This document shows positions 40,019 to 49,870 of a stretch of DNA of 64,000 bases, in pieces. Below the pieces are notes generated by a model. That model had not been told where the DNA came from, did no database searches, and was given only the letters and a program-made list of their open reading frames with translations. The position numbers were made by a program, and so were the translations under genes. The stretch covers positions 248,001-312,000 of the forward strand of contig NZ_JAJNOC010000005.1 in the NCBI RefSeq assembly GCF_021044825.1. Direction: 5' to 3'. Positions within the stretch are counted from its first letter, which is position 1; the number at the start of each line of letters is the position of its first letter. The stretch is from Massilia phyllostachyos. Its GTDB lineage: Bacteria > Pseudomonadota > Gammaproteobacteria > Burkholderiales > Burkholderiaceae_D.

Positions 40019-40132
40019 AATTGGGTTCCGGCCTTCGCCGGAAGTCGTAGGCCCCAGTGGGGCGTACGACGACTCTACCGCTAGTTGCTAGCTCGAAGAC
40101 CGTCGCTCCGGCGCAGGCCGGAGCCCAATTTC
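40019..40132. repeat. REP-like inverted pair, locus 3
   Basis: A long forward copy (AATTGGGTTCCGGCCTTCG..., then the GTCGTAGGCCCC/GGGGCGTACGAC hairpin) lies at 40019-40072. A short reverse copy (GACCGTCGCTCCGGC..., ending GGAGCCCAAT) lies at 40098-40132. It is located between two convergent genes. Confidence 0.9.
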
Positions 40133-40151
40133 CCCACCGAAGTCGCAGCAC

Positions 40152-41144
40152 CTACCGCTTCCCCAACGTTTCCGGATTCAAAATGTTATCCGGCTGCCCA
40201 CCAGCAAACCGCACCACATTCTCGAACGCCGTCTGGAAATAAATCTCGTAACTATCCTGCTCCACATACCCCAAATGCGGCGTCGCCAGCACCGTCGGAA
40301 TCCGCAGCAGCGGCGCATCCGCCCGCAACGGTTCACTGGTGAACACATCCAGCGCCGCATATCCCGGCCTCCCTGAACGCAGCGCCTGCTCCAGCGCGCC
40401 TTCTTCCACCAGCTCCGCCCGGCTGGTATTCACGAACAGCGCATCCGGCTTCATGCGCGCGAAATCATCGGCCTTTACGATGCCGCGCGTCTCTTCCGCC
40501 AGCCGCAGGTGCAAGGTCAGCACATCGGCCTGCGCGAACAAGGTCTCGCGCGACGCCGCCGCTTCCAGGCCGTCCGCCAGCGCCCGTTGCCGGCTGCCTT
40601 CGCTCCCCCACACCAGCACCCGCATGCCGAAGGCGCGCGCATAGCCTGCAACCAGTTGCCCGATCTTGCCGTAGCCCCAGATCGCCAAGGTGCGTCCGCG
40701 CAGCGAGCGTCCGAGGCCGTTGAGCACCGGGTTCACCGAAGCGGTCTGCCACAGCCCATCCTTCAGGTTGTTCGCATACGGCACGATCTTGCGGCTGGCC
40801 GCCATGATCAGCGCCCAGGTCAGCTCCGACGGCGCCACCGGCGAGCCGATGCCCTCGGCGATCGCAATGCCGTGTTCGGTCGCGGCCGCCACGTCGATGT
40901 GGCCGCTGACCTTGCCGGTCTGCGAGATCAGCTTCAGGTTCGGCAGCCGGGCGAGCAGGGCGGCGGGGAAGGCGGTGCGTTCACGGATCAGCACCAGGGC
41001 GTCGTAGGGCGCCAGCCGGATCGCCAGCTGTCCCAGTCCGCGGGTCGGATGGTTGAAGACCTTGACCTCGTGCCCATCGAGCAGGCGGAAGCAGGACAGG
41101 CCCCGGACGGCGTCCTGATAATCGTCGAGAACAGCTATTTTCAT
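40152..41144 (-). CDS. D-2-hydroxyacid dehydrogenase family protein
   Basis: A 330-residue NAD(P)-dependent dehydrogenase. The nucleotide-binding motif GYGKIG lies near residue 157. The catalytic Arg is in FVNTSRAELV (near 240), the Glu lies in the following SEPL region, and the catalytic His is in TPHLGYV (near 291). Related enzymes include phosphoglycerate, glycerate and hydroxypyruvate dehydrogenases. The absence of an ACT domain argues against SerA. A role with the glycerate kinase is possible but the two genes are 14 kb apart. Confidence 0.88.
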   Translation of the reverse strand: MKIAVLDDYQDAVRGLSCFRLLDGHEVKVFNHPTRGLGQLAIRLAPYDALVLIRERTAFPAALLARLPNLKLISQTGKVSGHIDVAAATEHGIAIAEGIGSPVAPSELTWALIMAASRKIVPYANNLKDGLWQTASVNPVLNGLGRSLRGRTLAIWGYGKIGQLVAGYARAFGMRVLVWGSEGSRQRALADGLEAAASRETLFAQADVLTLHLRLAEETRGIVKADDFARMKPDALFVNTSRAELVEEGALEQALRSGRPGYAALDVFTSEPLRADAPLLRIPTVLATPHLGYVEQDSYEIYFQTAFENVVRFAGGQPDNILNPETLGKR

Positions 41145-41489
41145 ATGAGTTGCTTCAAGTTAAGGGACTGTGCGTAGCGAAATAACAGCTTCTAAAAAGA
41201 TCATAAATAGCCTACTACATTAGTCGGACATTTTTGACTACTTTTTTGTAGTAGCTGAGCTAAATCCGCGTTTTTGGGGTGTACAATCGGCCAATTCCTG
41301 AGGGGTCTGGCGCATCATTCGCCGACTTGTTCAGCACCGTTCCGGTCTCCTTTCGAGACCGTCGACACGATCGCCCGTAGTTGTAACACCTCGCCGCGCT
41401 CCGCTGGAGCGATCAGCCATTTTACTCAGGGCACGGCCAGACGGACGATCCTGCCGTGACAGTATTCTTAATTGGCATTGGAGGTATGT
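41145..41489 (+). promoter_or_regulatory. pckG upstream region
   Basis: This 345-bp gap holds no gene. A TACAAT -10-like hexamer lies at 41282-41287 without a convincing -35 at 17 bp, so an activator may be needed; the transcript would have a leader of about 195 nt. A short inverted repeat ACTAC-TTTTTT-GTAGT is at 41237-41252, upstream of the hexamer. No known riboswitch fold is recognised. Confidence 0.35.
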
Positions 41490-43352
41490 ATGAACCAGCC
41501 CGTCATGGGCGGCGTCGCCGCACTGAACGTTCCAGCTCACGTCAAACACCAGAAGCTCATCAATTGGGTCGCGGAAATCGCTGCCCTGACGAAGCCTGAC
41601 AGCATCTACTGGTGCGACGGTTCCGAGGAAGAGTACGATCGCCTGTGCGCGCAGATGGTCGAAGCCGGCACCATGAAGAAACTGAACCCGGCCAAGCGCC
41701 CGAATTCCTACCTGGCATGGTCGGATCCGTCGGACGTGGCACGTGTCGAAGACCGCACCTTCATCTGTTCGAGCACGAAAGAGCAGGCCGGCCCGACCAA
41801 CAACTGGATGGACCCGGCCGAGATGCGCCGCACCCTGCATGGCCTGTTCGACGGCTGCATGGCCGGCCGCACCCTGTACGTGGTGCCGTTCTCGATGGGC
41901 CCGCTGGGTTCGCCGATCGCCCACATCGGCGTCGAACTGTCCGACTCGCCCTATGTCGCCGTCAACATGCGCATCATGACGCGCATGGGCAAGGCCGTGT
42001 TCGACGTGCTCGGCACGGACGGCGACTTCGTGCCCTGCGTGCACACCGTCGGCATGCCGCTGGCTGCCGGCCAGAAGGACGTGCCGTGGCCGTGCAACGC
42101 CACCAAGTACATCGTCCACTATCCGGAAACCCGCGAGATCTGGTCCTTCGGCTCGGGTTATGGCGGCAACGCGCTGCTTGGCAAGAAATGCTTCGCGCTG
42201 CGCATCGCCTCGAACATGGGCTACCAGGAAGCGCAGCAGGGCGGCACCGGCTGGCTGGCCGAACACATGCTGATCCTGGGCGTCGAATCGCCCAAGGGCG
42301 ACAAGAAATACGTGGCGGCCGCCTTCCCCTCGGCCTGCGGCAAGACCAACTTCGCGATGCTGATCCCGCCGAAGGCCTTCGACGGCTGGAAGGTCACGAC
42401 CATCGGCGACGACATCGCCTGGATCAAGCCGGGCGCGGACGGCAAGCTGTACGCCATCAACCCGGAAGCCGGCTACTTCGGCGTGGCCCCGGGCACCAAC
42501 GACAAGACCAACCCGAATTGCATGGCCTCGCTGCGCGAGAACGTCATCTTCACCAACGTGGCGCTGACCGACGACGGCGACGTCTGGTGGGAAGGCATGA
42601 CCAAGCAGGCGCCCGATCACCTGATCGACTGGCAGGGCAAGGACTGGACCCCGGCGTCTAGCACCAAGGCCGCCCACCCGAACGCGCGCTTCACCGTCGC
42701 CGCGACCCAGAACCCGGTCATCGACGCCGCCTGGGACGACCCGGCCGGCGTGCCGATCTCGGCCTTCATCTTCGGCGGTCGCCGCTCGACCACCGTGCCG
42801 CTGGTGACCGAAGCGAACAACTGGGTCGAAGGCGTCTACATGGCCGCGACCATGGGTTCGGAAACCACCGCCGCCGCCGCCGGCCAGATGGGCGTGGTGC
42901 GCCGCGACCCGTTCGCGATGCTGCCCTTCATCGGCTACAACATGAGCGACTACTTCCAGCACTGGCTGGACCTCGGCAAGAAAGTCGAAGCCAAGGGCAC
43001 GCTGCCGAAGATCTTCTGCGTCAACTGGTTCCGCACCGGCGAAGACGGCGGCTTCGTGTGGCCGGGCTATGGCGACAATATGCGCGTGCTGAAGTGGGTG
43101 CTGGACCGCGCCGACGGCAGCGCCCCGGCCGGCCAGCAGCACATGTTCGGCACCTCGCCGAACTACGGCGACCTGAACTGGGAGGGCGCGGAGTTCAGCG
43201 AAGTGCAGTTCACCCAGATCACCTCGATCGACAAGGACGCCTGGGTCGAGGAACTGAAGCTGCACACCGAACTGTTCGAGAAGCTCGCTTATCGCCTGCC
43301 GCAGGAACTGGTCGATACCAAGCAGCAGCTGGAGGGGCGCCTGGGCGCGTAA
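41490..43352 (+). CDS. pckG: Phosphoenolpyruvate carboxykinase (GTP)
   Basis: A 620-residue cytoplasmic enzyme converting oxaloacetate and GTP to phosphoenolpyruvate, the entry step of gluconeogenesis. The P-loop [12 protein letters not shown] includes the family's reactive C283, and the [12 protein letters not shown] and [19 protein letters not shown] (in parts) segments are diagnostic of the GTP type. The ATG at 41490 has GGAGG six bases upstream; an in-frame TTG at 41472 has no comparable site. Confidence 0.97.
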   Translation: MNQPVMGGVAALNVPAHVKHQKLINWVAEIAALTKPDSIYWCDGSEEEYDRLCAQMVEAGTMKKLNPAKRPNSYLAWSDPSDVARVEDRTFICSSTKEQAGPTNNWMDPAEMRRTLHGLFDGCMAGRTLYVVPFSMGPLGSPIAHIGVELSDSPYVAVNMRIMTRMGKAVFDVLGTDGDFVPCVHTVGMPLAAGQKDVPWPCNATKYIVHYPETREIWSFGSGYGGNALLGKKCFALRIASNMGYQEAQQGGTGWLAEHMLILGVESPKGDKKYVAAAFPSACGKTNFAMLIPPKAFDGWKVTTIGDDIAWIKPGADGKLYAINPEAGYFGVAPGTNDKTNPNCMASLRENVIFTNVALTDDGDVWWEGMTKQAPDHLIDWQGKDWTPASSTKAAHPNARFTVAATQNPVIDAAWDDPAGVPISAFIFGGRRSTTVPLVTEANNWVEGVYMAATMGSETTAAAAGQMGVVRRDPFAMLPFIGYNMSDYFQHWLDLGKKVEAKGTLPKIFCVNWFRTGEDGGFVWPGYGDNMRVLKWVLDRADGSAPAGQQHMFGTSPNYGDLNWEGAEFSEVQFTQITSIDKDAWVEELKLHTELFEKLAYRLPQELVDTKQQLEGRLGA

Positions 43353-43403
43353 GGGTTATGGAGTAGGGGGAGTGGTAGAGGCGACATAGACCGCCAGCCA
43401 ATG

Positions 43404-43437
43404 AAAAAGGGACAGGCAAGCAGCCTGTCCCTTTTTT
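43404..43437. terminator. Bidirectional terminator between pckG and the DUF2214 gene
   Basis: AAAAAGGGACAGGC and its complement form a 14-bp stem with an AAGCA loop and T/A tracts at both ends, serving both convergent genes. Confidence 0.93.
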
Positions 43438-43447
43438 GTTGCCGCCT

Positions 43448-43900
43448 TTAATACCCGATCCCGCGTGCCATGGCCGCTGCGAAAATCGGGATCAGCGCGA
43501 ACACGTGAATTTCGGCCAGCAGGATGCGGCGCAGCATGCTGATCTCTTCCAGCGGCGGTACGAAACTCGCATCGAGCTTGAGCCGCTTCTGCCAGGCCGC
43601 GATGCGCATCGTCGGCCGGATCGACAGGATGCCGACCACGCCGAAGGCGGCGATCTTGGCCCAGAACATCGGATTGTCCATGTAGAACTCGGCTCCCTTG
43701 GCGCCGCGCCAGACCCGGGCGAAGCCGGCGAACAGGATGGCGATCGCCAGCAGGCCGTAGGCGGCGTCGAAGCGTCCCAGCAGCCGCACCGTGTGCGGCG
43801 ACATCGCCGCCGGACGCATCAGGGCCAGCTCCGCGGCCAGCACGGCCGCGATGCCGAATACGATCAGGTGGTGAACGCTGGCGAGGAAGAAATCGATCAT
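43448..43900 (-). CDS. DUF2214 family inner-membrane protein
   Basis: A 150-residue protein with four hydrophobic helices (about 5-25, 45-65, 82-97, 127-147). It matches the DUF2214 family in the N-terminal histidine pair of VHHLIVFGIAAVLAAELALM and the central RVWRGAKGAEFYMDNPMFWAK block. The conserved histidines suggest a heme- or redox-related membrane role, but no function is established. Minus strand, convergent with pckG. Confidence 0.82.
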   Translation of the reverse strand: MIDFFLASVHHLIVFGIAAVLAAELALMRPAAMSPHTVRLLGRFDAAYGLLAIAILFAGFARVWRGAKGAEFYMDNPMFWAKIAAFGVVGILSIRPTMRIAAWQKRLKLDASFVPPLEEISMLRRILLAEIHVFALIPIFAAAMARGIGY

Positions 43901-44014
43901 GTCCGGGGAGCGGATGAGCAGGGGCTTCCAATGTCGCGCGGGCTTGACGCCTTGTCAAGATGGAGATGAAGAGCGAGGCGGAGCGGGAGCGCAGCAGATA
44001 GACGCGCACAAAAG

Positions 44015-44048
44015 AACAGGGGCAGTGCCTGGTGGCGCTGCCCCTGTT
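44015..44048. terminator. Candidate terminator hairpin downstream of uvrA
   Basis: AACAGGGGCAG and CTGCCCCTGTT form an 11-bp stem with a 12-nt loop. On the minus strand it is followed by CTTTTGTG, so it may end the uvrA transcript about 190 bp after the stop codon. The rest of the 43901-44239 gap holds the REP-like pair and nothing else recognisable. Confidence 0.5.
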
Positions 44049-44068
44049 TCATTTAATGCCACCAGCCC

Positions 44069-44205
44069 GAAGACCGTCGCTCCGGCGAAGGCCGGAGCCC
44101 AATTCCTTTGCCCTGTGACTGCTTCGACAGCTACAGGTTTGCAAGCAAAATTGGGTACCGGCCTTCGCCGGTAGTCGTAGGCCCCAGTGGGGCGTACGAC
44201 GGTCT
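44069..44205. repeat. REP-like inverted pair, locus 4
   Basis: A short reverse copy (GACCGTCGCTCCGGC..., ending GGAGCCCAATT) lies at 44069-44105. A long forward copy (AATTGGGTACCGGCCTTCG..., plus the GTAGGCCCC/GGGGCGTAC hairpin) lies at 44148-44205. The short copy is almost identical to the short copy of locus 3. Confidence 0.9.
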
Positions 44206-44239
44206 TTGGGCTAACAAGTGAATCAGGCGAAGCCTGTAT

Positions 44240-47089
44240 TTAACCTTTCAACAACGGCTTCAGATACTTGCCCGTCACACTGGCCTTGTTCTTCGCCACC
44301 TCTTCCGGCGTCCCGCTCGCAACGATCGTCCCGCCGCCAGCGCCGCCTTCCGGCCCCAGGTCGACGATCCAGTCCGCCGTCTTGATCACGTCGAGATTGT
44401 GCTCGATGATCGCCAGCGTATTGCCCTGGTCGCGCAGGCGGTGGATCACCTTCAGCAGCAGGTCGATGTCGGCGAAGTGCAGGCCGGTGGTCGGTTCGTC
44501 CAGGATGTACAGGGTGCGGCCCGTGTCGCGCTTGGACAGTTCCAGCGACAGCTTGACGCGCTGCGCCTCGCCGCCGGACAGGGTGGTCGCACTCTGCCCG
44601 AGCTTGATGTAGCCGAGGCCGACATCCAGCAGGGTCTGGAGTTTACGTGCGATGACCGGCACCGGCTTGAAGAACTCGTGCGCATCCTCGACCGTCATCT
44701 CCAGCACTTCGGTGATGTTCTTGCCCTTGTACTGCACCTCGAGCGTCTCGCGGTTGTAGCGCTTGCCGTGGCAGACGTCGCAAGGCACGTACACGTCCGG
44801 CAGGAAGTGCATCTCGACCTTGATCACGCCGTCGCCCTGGCAGGCTTCGCAGCGGCCGCCCTTCACGTTGAACGAGAAGCGGCCCGCCGAGTAGCCGCGT
44901 TCCTTGGCGGTCGGCACGGTGGCGAACAGGTCGCGGATCGGCGTGAACAGGCCGGTGTAGGTCGCCGGGTTCGAACGCGGGGTGCGGCCGATCGGCGCCT
45001 GGTCGACCGAGATCACCTTGTCGAAGTGCTCGAGGCCGTGGATGGACTCGTGTTCGGCCGGCTCGGTCTGCGAACCATACAGGTGGCGCGACAGGGCCGG
45101 GTACAGGGTGTCGTTGATCAGGGTCGATTTACCGGAACCCGAGACCCCGGTGACGCAGGTCATCAGGCCCACGGGCAGGGTGAGCGACACGTTCTTCAGG
45201 TTGTTGCCCTTGGCGCCAGTGATCACCAGCTGGCGCGCCGGGTCCATCTTGGTACGCTTCTTCGGCACGTGGATCTTGCGGCGGCCGTCCAGGTACTGGG
45301 CGGTCAGCGAATGCTCGCTCTGCATGATCTCCGGCAGCGAGCCGGCCGCGATCACCGCGCCGCCGTGCACGCCGGCGCCCGGGCCCATGTCGACGATGTA
45401 GTCGGCGGTGCGGATCGCATCCTCGTCGTGCTCGACCACCAGCACCGAGTTGCCGATGTCGCGCAAATGTTTGAGCGTCGCGATCAGGCGGTCGTTGTCG
45501 CGCTGGTGCAGGCCGATCGACGGTTCATCGAGCACGTACATCACGCCGGTCAGGCCGGAACCGATCTGCGAGGCCAGGCGGATGCGCTGCGCCTCGCCGC
45601 CCGACAGGGTGTCGGCGCTGCGGTCGAGCGACAGGTAATCGAGGCCGACGTTGTTCAGGAACTTCAGGCGCGCCGTGATTTCCTTGATGACGCGCTCGGC
45701 GATATCCTTCTTGGCGCCGGTCAGTTCCAGCTTCTCGAAGAAGTCCAGGGTGTCGCGCAGCGGCTTGTCCGAGACCTCGTAAATGGCGCGTTGCTGCGCT
45801 CCTTGTCCGATCTTGACGAAGCGCGCTTCGGTGCGCAGGCGCGCGCCGTCGCAGGCCGGGCATTTCTTCTCGTTGATGAACTTCGCCAGCTCTTCCTTGA
45901 CCGCCATCGAATCGGTCTCGCGGTAGCGGCGCTGCAGGTTGTTCACCACGCCCTCGAAGGTGTGCTCGCGGATCACGGTGCGGCCGCGTTCGTTCACGTA
46001 GCTGAACGGGATCGAGGTCTTGCCGGAGCCGTGCAGCACCGCATCCTGGGCCGACTTCGGCAGGCTGTCGAATGGCTTGTCGAGGTCGAACTCGTAGTAG
46101 GCCGCCAGGTTCTGCAGCATCTGGTAGTAGAACTGGTTGCGGCGGTCCCAACCCTTCACGGCGCCGGAGGCCAGGGACAGGTGCGGGAAGGCGACGATGC
46201 GCTTCGGATCGAAGAACTCGATGTGGCCCAGGCCATCGCATTCCTGGCAGGCGCCCATCGGGTTGTTGAAGGAGAACAGGCGCGGCTCGAGCTCCTGCAG
46301 CGAATAGCCGCAGACGTTGCAGGCGAACTTGTTCGAGAAGACGGTTTCCTTCTCGGTATCCATCTCGTAGGCCACGGCGCGGCCGTCGGCCAGGCGCAGC
46401 GCGGTTTCGAAGCTTTCGGCCAGGCGCTGCTTGATCTCGGCATTCACCTTGACGCGGTCGATGACGACGTCGATGGTGTGCTTCTCGGTCTTCTTGAGCT
46501 TGGGCAGCTCGTCGATTTCATAGATCTTGGCCGCATTGACGCCGCTGGCGATGCGGAAGCGCACGAAGCCCTGGGCCTGCATGGCCTGGAACAGGTCGCC
46601 GTGCTCGCCCTTGCGGTTGGCCACGACCGGCGCCAGGATCATCAGCTTGGTGCCTTCCGGCATGGCGAGGACGGCATCGACCATCTGCGACACGGTCTGC
46701 GCGGCCAGCGGCTCGTGCGGGTGGTCCGGGCAATACGGGGTGCCGACGCGCGCATACAGCAGGCGCAGGTAGTCGTGAATCTCGGTGACGGTGCCCACGG
46801 TCGAGCGCGGGTTGTGCGAGGTCGCCTTCTGCTCGATCGAGATCGCCGGCGACAGGCCTTCGATCAGGTCGACGTCCGGCTTTTCCATCAGCTGCAGGAA
46901 CTGGCGCGCGTAGGCCGACAGCGACTCGACGTAGCGGCGCTGGCCTTCGGCGTACAGGGTATCGAAAGCGAGCGAGGACTTGCCCGAACCCGAAAGGCCC
47001 GTGATGACGATCAGCTTGTTGCGCGGAAGGTCGAGGTTGATGTTTTTCAGGTTGTGCGTGCGTGCGCCGCGGATCCGAATTTCTTCCAT
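44240..47089 (-). CDS. uvrA: Excinuclease ABC subunit A
   Basis: A 949-residue damage-recognition ATPase of nucleotide excision repair. It has two ABC modules with Walker [10 protein letters not shown] (near residue 32) and GVSGSGKST (near 640), signature LSGGEAQR motifs in both, and zinc-binding cysteine pairs (CNVC...CQEC and CEAC...CDVC). The ATG at 47089 begins [17 protein letters not shown], the usual N-terminus; longer in-frame starts upstream are not supported. It is divergent from ssb, with an SOS-box candidate between them. Confidence 0.97.
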   Translation of the reverse strand: MEEIRIRGARTHNLKNINLDLPRNKLIVITGLSGSGKSSLAFDTLYAEGQRRYVESLSAYARQFLQLMEKPDVDLIEGLSPAISIEQKATSHNPRSTVGTVTEIHDYLRLLYARVGTPYCPDHPHEPLAAQTVSQMVDAVLAMPEGTKLMILAPVVANRKGEHGDLFQAMQAQGFVRFRIASGVNAAKIYEIDELPKLKKTEKHTIDVVIDRVKVNAEIKQRLAESFETALRLADGRAVAYEMDTEKETVFSNKFACNVCGYSLQELEPRLFSFNNPMGACQECDGLGHIEFFDPKRIVAFPHLSLASGAVKGWDRRNQFYYQMLQNLAAYYEFDLDKPFDSLPKSAQDAVLHGSGKTSIPFSYVNERGRTVIREHTFEGVVNNLQRRYRETDSMAVKEELAKFINEKKCPACDGARLRTEARFVKIGQGAQQRAIYEVSDKPLRDTLDFFEKLELTGAKKDIAERVIKEITARLKFLNNVGLDYLSLDRSADTLSGGEAQRIRLASQIGSGLTGVMYVLDEPSIGLHQRDNDRLIATLKHLRDIGNSVLVVEHDEDAIRTADYIVDMGPGAGVHGGAVIAAGSLPEIMQSEHSLTAQYLDGRRKIHVPKKRTKMDPARQLVITGAKGNNLKNVSLTLPVGLMTCVTGVSGSGKSTLINDTLYPALSRHLYGSQTEPAEHESIHGLEHFDKVISVDQAPIGRTPRSNPATYTGLFTPIRDLFATVPTAKERGYSAGRFSFNVKGGRCEACQGDGVIKVEMHFLPDVYVPCDVCHGKRYNRETLEVQYKGKNITEVLEMTVEDAHEFFKPVPVIARKLQTLLDVGLGYIKLGQSATTLSGGEAQRVKLSLELSKRDTGRTLYILDEPTTGLHFADIDLLLKVIHRLRDQGNTLAIIEHNLDVIKTADWIVDLGPEGGAGGGTIVASGTPEEVAKNKASVTGKYLKPLLKG

Positions 47090-47199
47090 TAAGTTTTTGA
47101 TGGCTTTCTGTAAGTTTGCGGGGCCGGCGCACGGGGTACAGCTTGGTGTGAGCGGGCCTGTCGGGGAGAACCAGGTAGTGTAGCGCGTTTTCCGAAAGG

Positions 47200-47215
47200 C
47201 TGTACATGCATCCAG
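47200..47215. promoter_or_regulatory. Candidate LexA (SOS) box of uvrA
   Basis: CTGTACATGCATCCAG fits CTG-N10-CAG, with one mismatch in the right CTGT/ACAG arm. It lies 110 bp upstream of uvrA in the 449-bp uvrA-ssb gap. The rest of the gap shows only a CATAAT hexamer at 47452-47457 that could belong to an ssb promoter. Confidence 0.6.
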
Positions 47216-47538
47216 CAGTTTTGTGCCGCTGGAATACGTTTCGATGCCAGTCTGGCATAGGAAATCCAACCTTCGGAAACCAGGTTCGTCGTATGTGGGC
47301 CGTATCGCGGCCTCTTCAATGACAAAGCGGCCAGAAGACGAAAATTTTTGTGGGACGCCGGGTCAAAGCCTGATCATCACTTGTCAATCCGCCTCAATCG
47401 TGTGCCCCGGCATGACGTAAAAAATCTCTTTTTTTGTCTGCTCATCGGCCCCATAATACTTGGCTGCAGCACCACGTTCCCTGACGCTTGGAAATCACGC
47501 AGAGTCAGGGCTCTACAAAACTCATTGGAGCAAGAAAC

Positions 47539-48039
47539 ATGGCATCCGTTAACAAAGTCATCATCGTCGGCAACCTCGGCCGTGACCCGGAAATCCGCTA
47601 CATGCCGAGCGGCGACGCCATCGCGAACATCGCGGTCGCCACCTCGTACAAGTCGAAAGACCGCCAGACCGGCGAGCAGAAGGAGCTGACCGAATGGCAC
47701 CGCATTTCCTTCTTCGGCCGCCTGGCTGAAATCGTCGGCCAGTACCTCAAGAAGGGCTCCTCGGTCTACGTCGAAGGCCGCCTGCAGACCCGCAAGTACA
47801 CCGACAAGGACGGCATCGAGCGCTACGCGACCGACATCATCGCGGAAAACATGCAGATGCTGGGCGGCCGCCAGGGCATGGGCGGCGGCGACAGCATGGG
47901 TGGCGGCATGGACGACGGCGGCTACGAGCCGCAACAGCGCCCGGCCCCGCGCCAGGCCCCGCCGGCGCCGGCAGCACGTCCGCAGCCGCAGCGTCCTGCG
48001 CCGAATTTCTCGGACATGGATGACGATATTCCGTTCTGA
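47539..48039 (+). CDS. ssb: Single-stranded DNA-binding protein
   Basis: A 166-residue SSB. An OB-fold (residues 1-110, [41 protein letters not shown] in parts), a glycine/proline/glutamine-rich disordered linker, and the acidic protein-interaction tip DMDDDIPF that recruits PriA, RecQ, RecO and others. The ATG at 47539 follows GGAGCAAG. A clear terminator follows the gene. Confidence 0.97.
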   Translation: MASVNKVIIVGNLGRDPEIRYMPSGDAIANIAVATSYKSKDRQTGEQKELTEWHRISFFGRLAEIVGQYLKKGSSVYVEGRLQTRKYTDKDGIERYATDIIAENMQMLGGRQGMGGGDSMGGGMDDGGYEPQQRPAPRQAPPAPAARPQPQRPAPNFSDMDDDIPF

Positions 48040-48059
48040 TTGCAATTTGCCTCATGACT

Positions 48060-48089
48060 AAAACCCTCTTCCATGAAGAGGGTTTTTTT
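48060..48089 (+). terminator. Rho-independent terminator after ssb
   Basis: AAAACCCTCTT and AAGAGGGTTTT form an 11-bp stem with a CCATG loop, followed by further T residues. Confidence 0.93.
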
Positions 48090-48110
48090 ATCTGTTGTAT
48101 CAATAATTAA

Positions 48111-48219
48111 TTACCGTTCGGTAAGCTCACTAGCAATCTTTCGTCCATCTGACCCAAATATTACCGATCTATCATTTTTTGAAATTTCGTGCGTACTTTC
48201 TTCTTATAATCTTACCGAT
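48111..48219. promoter_or_regulatory. Promoter and putative operators of hipBA
   Basis: TTACCG occurs three times: as the palindrome TTACCG-TT-CGGTAA (48111-48124), and as TTACCGAT at 48161-48168 and 48212-48219. Starts are 50 and 51 bp apart. A consensus TATAAT is at 48205-48210, directly before the third motif, with TTGAAA at 48179-48184 (20-bp spacer). The region is AT-rich. HipB-type antitoxins repress their own promoters through repeated operators, so autoregulation is inferred. Confidence 0.55.
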
Positions 48220-48240
48220 CATGCAGATTCGGGGGCGAAG

Positions 48241-48486
48241 ATGAAAAGGCCGACCAAGCCTGAAGACTGGAACGAAAAGTCCGTACGTTCCATGGATGAG
48301 TTGGGCAAGCTGGTGCGCGAAGTACGCAAGGGTCAAGGGATGACACAGGAAGATGTCAGCGGCCTTGCGGGACTCGGCAATCGTTTCATCATCGACCTTG
48401 AGCGTGGCAAGGAAACCATCCAGATGCAAAAGGCCATCGACGTGCTTGGCCTGCTGGGCCTTGAACTCATCGTGCGCAAGACGTGA
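48241..48486 (+). CDS. hipB: HipB-like helix-turn-helix antitoxin
   Basis: An 81-residue protein with an XRE-type helix-turn-helix (GKLVREVRKGQGMTQEDVSG, then RFIIDLERGKETIQ; residues about 20-60). It begins MKRPTKPEDWNEKSV at the ATG at 48241, preceded by a purine-rich GGGGGCGAAG. The stop overlaps or nearly touches the hipA start, so translation is coupled. Expected to bind HipA and repress the operon through the TTACCG motifs upstream. Confidence 0.88.
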   Translation: MKRPTKPEDWNEKSVRSMDELGKLVREVRKGQGMTQEDVSGLAGLGNRFIIDLERGKETIQMQKAIDVLGLLGLELIVRKT

Positions 48487-48488
48487 TC

Positions 48489-49769
48489 ATGGCAAAGTCC
48501 TTGCCATCGGCCCTGTCGGTATTTGGTCCGGATGAACTGATGGGGACACTCTATCCATCCGAGCCCCTGAGCTTCCGCTACAGTCGGGGCTGGCTGGAAA
48601 AACGTGACGCGCAACCATTACACCCGGCCTTGCCGCTGAGTGCGGAACTCTTCGATTCTCCTTTCGTCACGGCGTTTTTCGAAAACCTGCTTCCGGAGGG
48701 CGACCAGCGCACGCTCATCAGCATGCGCGAGCAGGTATCGACGGTCTTCGGCCTGCTGTCGCGCGTCGGAGGAGAAAGTGCCGGCTCGGTCGTCTTGCTG
48801 CCTGAAGGAGAGGAACCGGAAAGTCCCGTCTATCAGCCGCTGACCTGGGAGCAGGTCGACGCCCTGATGCATCGTGACGCCAATCCGGCCGAACGCGAGG
48901 CCATCGAAGAAGCCGCCAAGGATTTGCCGACGCCCCGGATGTCGATCTCGGGCGCGCAGCACAAGCTGCTGCTGTATATCGACGCAGATGGCACTCCCCA
49001 GCGGCCGATGGGCAGTTCTCCCTCCACGCATATCCTCAAGCCCGATATCGTCAGGTCCGACATCAACATCTTCGCATCGGCGGTCAACGAAACCATCATG
49101 ATGCTTGCGGCAAGCAAGTGCGGCCTGCCTACGGCCGCGGTGGCCTACCAGCCCGTGACGCGCGCTTGCCTGGTCGAGCGCTACGACCGCCGGCGCATGG
49201 AAGACGGCACGGTGCGCCGCATATGGCAGGCCGATTTCTGCCAGCTGCTCGGCAAGGCGTCGGACGTCAAATACGAGCACGACGGCGGCCCCGGATTCGC
49301 GGAATGCTTCGCGCTACTGCAACGGTCCGCCCAGCCAGGCGTCGATCAGCGTCAGTTACTGCGCTGGCTGTTCTTCAACCTCTACACGGGGAACAACGAT
49401 TCGCACGCGAAGAACCTGTCCATGATCGCCGTCGGGCGCGGCATGCGGCTGGCGCCCTTCTATGACCTGATGTGTACCCGCGCCTATGCCGGTCTAGGCG
49501 CGCATTTCGCCTTCTCGATTGCCGGAGAATCCGATCCCGGGAAGCTCACGCGGGAGCACGTCGTGGAGCTGGCGGGACAGTTGGGCATCGGTGCGAAATA
49601 TCTCGACAAGGTGGCCGACAGCATGGCCGATGCCGTCGATGCCGCGGTGCCGGCCGCGGCAACTGAAGTCATGACCAGGCTGGGGGCGAGCGAGCGCGTC
49701 CTCGCACAAAGGATCGTCGACAAGGTGGCCTCCATCACGCGCAGGATGCGACAGCGCATCGTCACATAA
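48489..49769 (+). CDS. hipA: HipA-family serine/threonine kinase toxin
   Basis: A 426-residue protein: N-terminal subdomain FENLLPEGDQR (near 60-70) and a kinase core. ISGAQHKLLL (near residue 155) is the P-loop-like phosphorylation segment; GNNDSHAKNLS (about 302-312) holds the catalytic Asp, and APFYDLMCTRAY holds the Mg-binding Asp. The known HipA phosphorylates glutamyl-tRNA synthetase and induces dormancy; this one's target is unknown. A GTG at 48483 overlapping the hipB stop is an alternative start. All kinase residues look intact. Confidence 0.9.
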   Translation: MAKSLPSALSVFGPDELMGTLYPSEPLSFRYSRGWLEKRDAQPLHPALPLSAELFDSPFVTAFFENLLPEGDQRTLISMREQVSTVFGLLSRVGGESAGSVVLLPEGEEPESPVYQPLTWEQVDALMHRDANPAEREAIEEAAKDLPTPRMSISGAQHKLLLYIDADGTPQRPMGSSPSTHILKPDIVRSDINIFASAVNETIMMLAASKCGLPTAAVAYQPVTRACLVERYDRRRMEDGTVRRIWQADFCQLLGKASDVKYEHDGGPGFAECFALLQRSAQPGVDQRQLLRWLFFNLYTGNNDSHAKNLSMIAVGRGMRLAPFYDLMCTRAYAGLGAHFAFSIAGESDPGKLTREHVVELAGQLGIGAKYLDKVADSMADAVDAAVPAAATEVMTRLGASERVLAQRIVDKVASITRRMRQRIVT

Positions 49770-49870
49770 GCTTGCGGCGAGCTTGCGTGCGAGGCGTTTG
49801 CCGACGAGCGTTTACACTTTACAGCCGAGCAGTTCCCGCCCAACGTACCCACCAGATCGAAAGGACACCC

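Noticed and set aside
41237..41252. ACTAC-T6-GTAGT before pckG as a terminator
   Set aside because: Only 5 bp of weak stem and the T-run is in the loop, not after the stem.
44399..47092. An 897-codon open frame antisense to uvrA
   Set aside because: Low-complexity translation with no domain; uvrA on the other strand is complete with all motifs.
47223..47420. A possible 65-residue protein in the uvrA-ssb gap
   Set aside because: No ribosome-binding site, no motif, and codon usage unlike the neighbours.
48241..49769. hipBA as the edge of a prophage or other mobile element
   Set aside because: The pair has an AT-rich promoter, but flanking genes are ordinary chromosomal genes and no mobility gene or direct repeat is visible.
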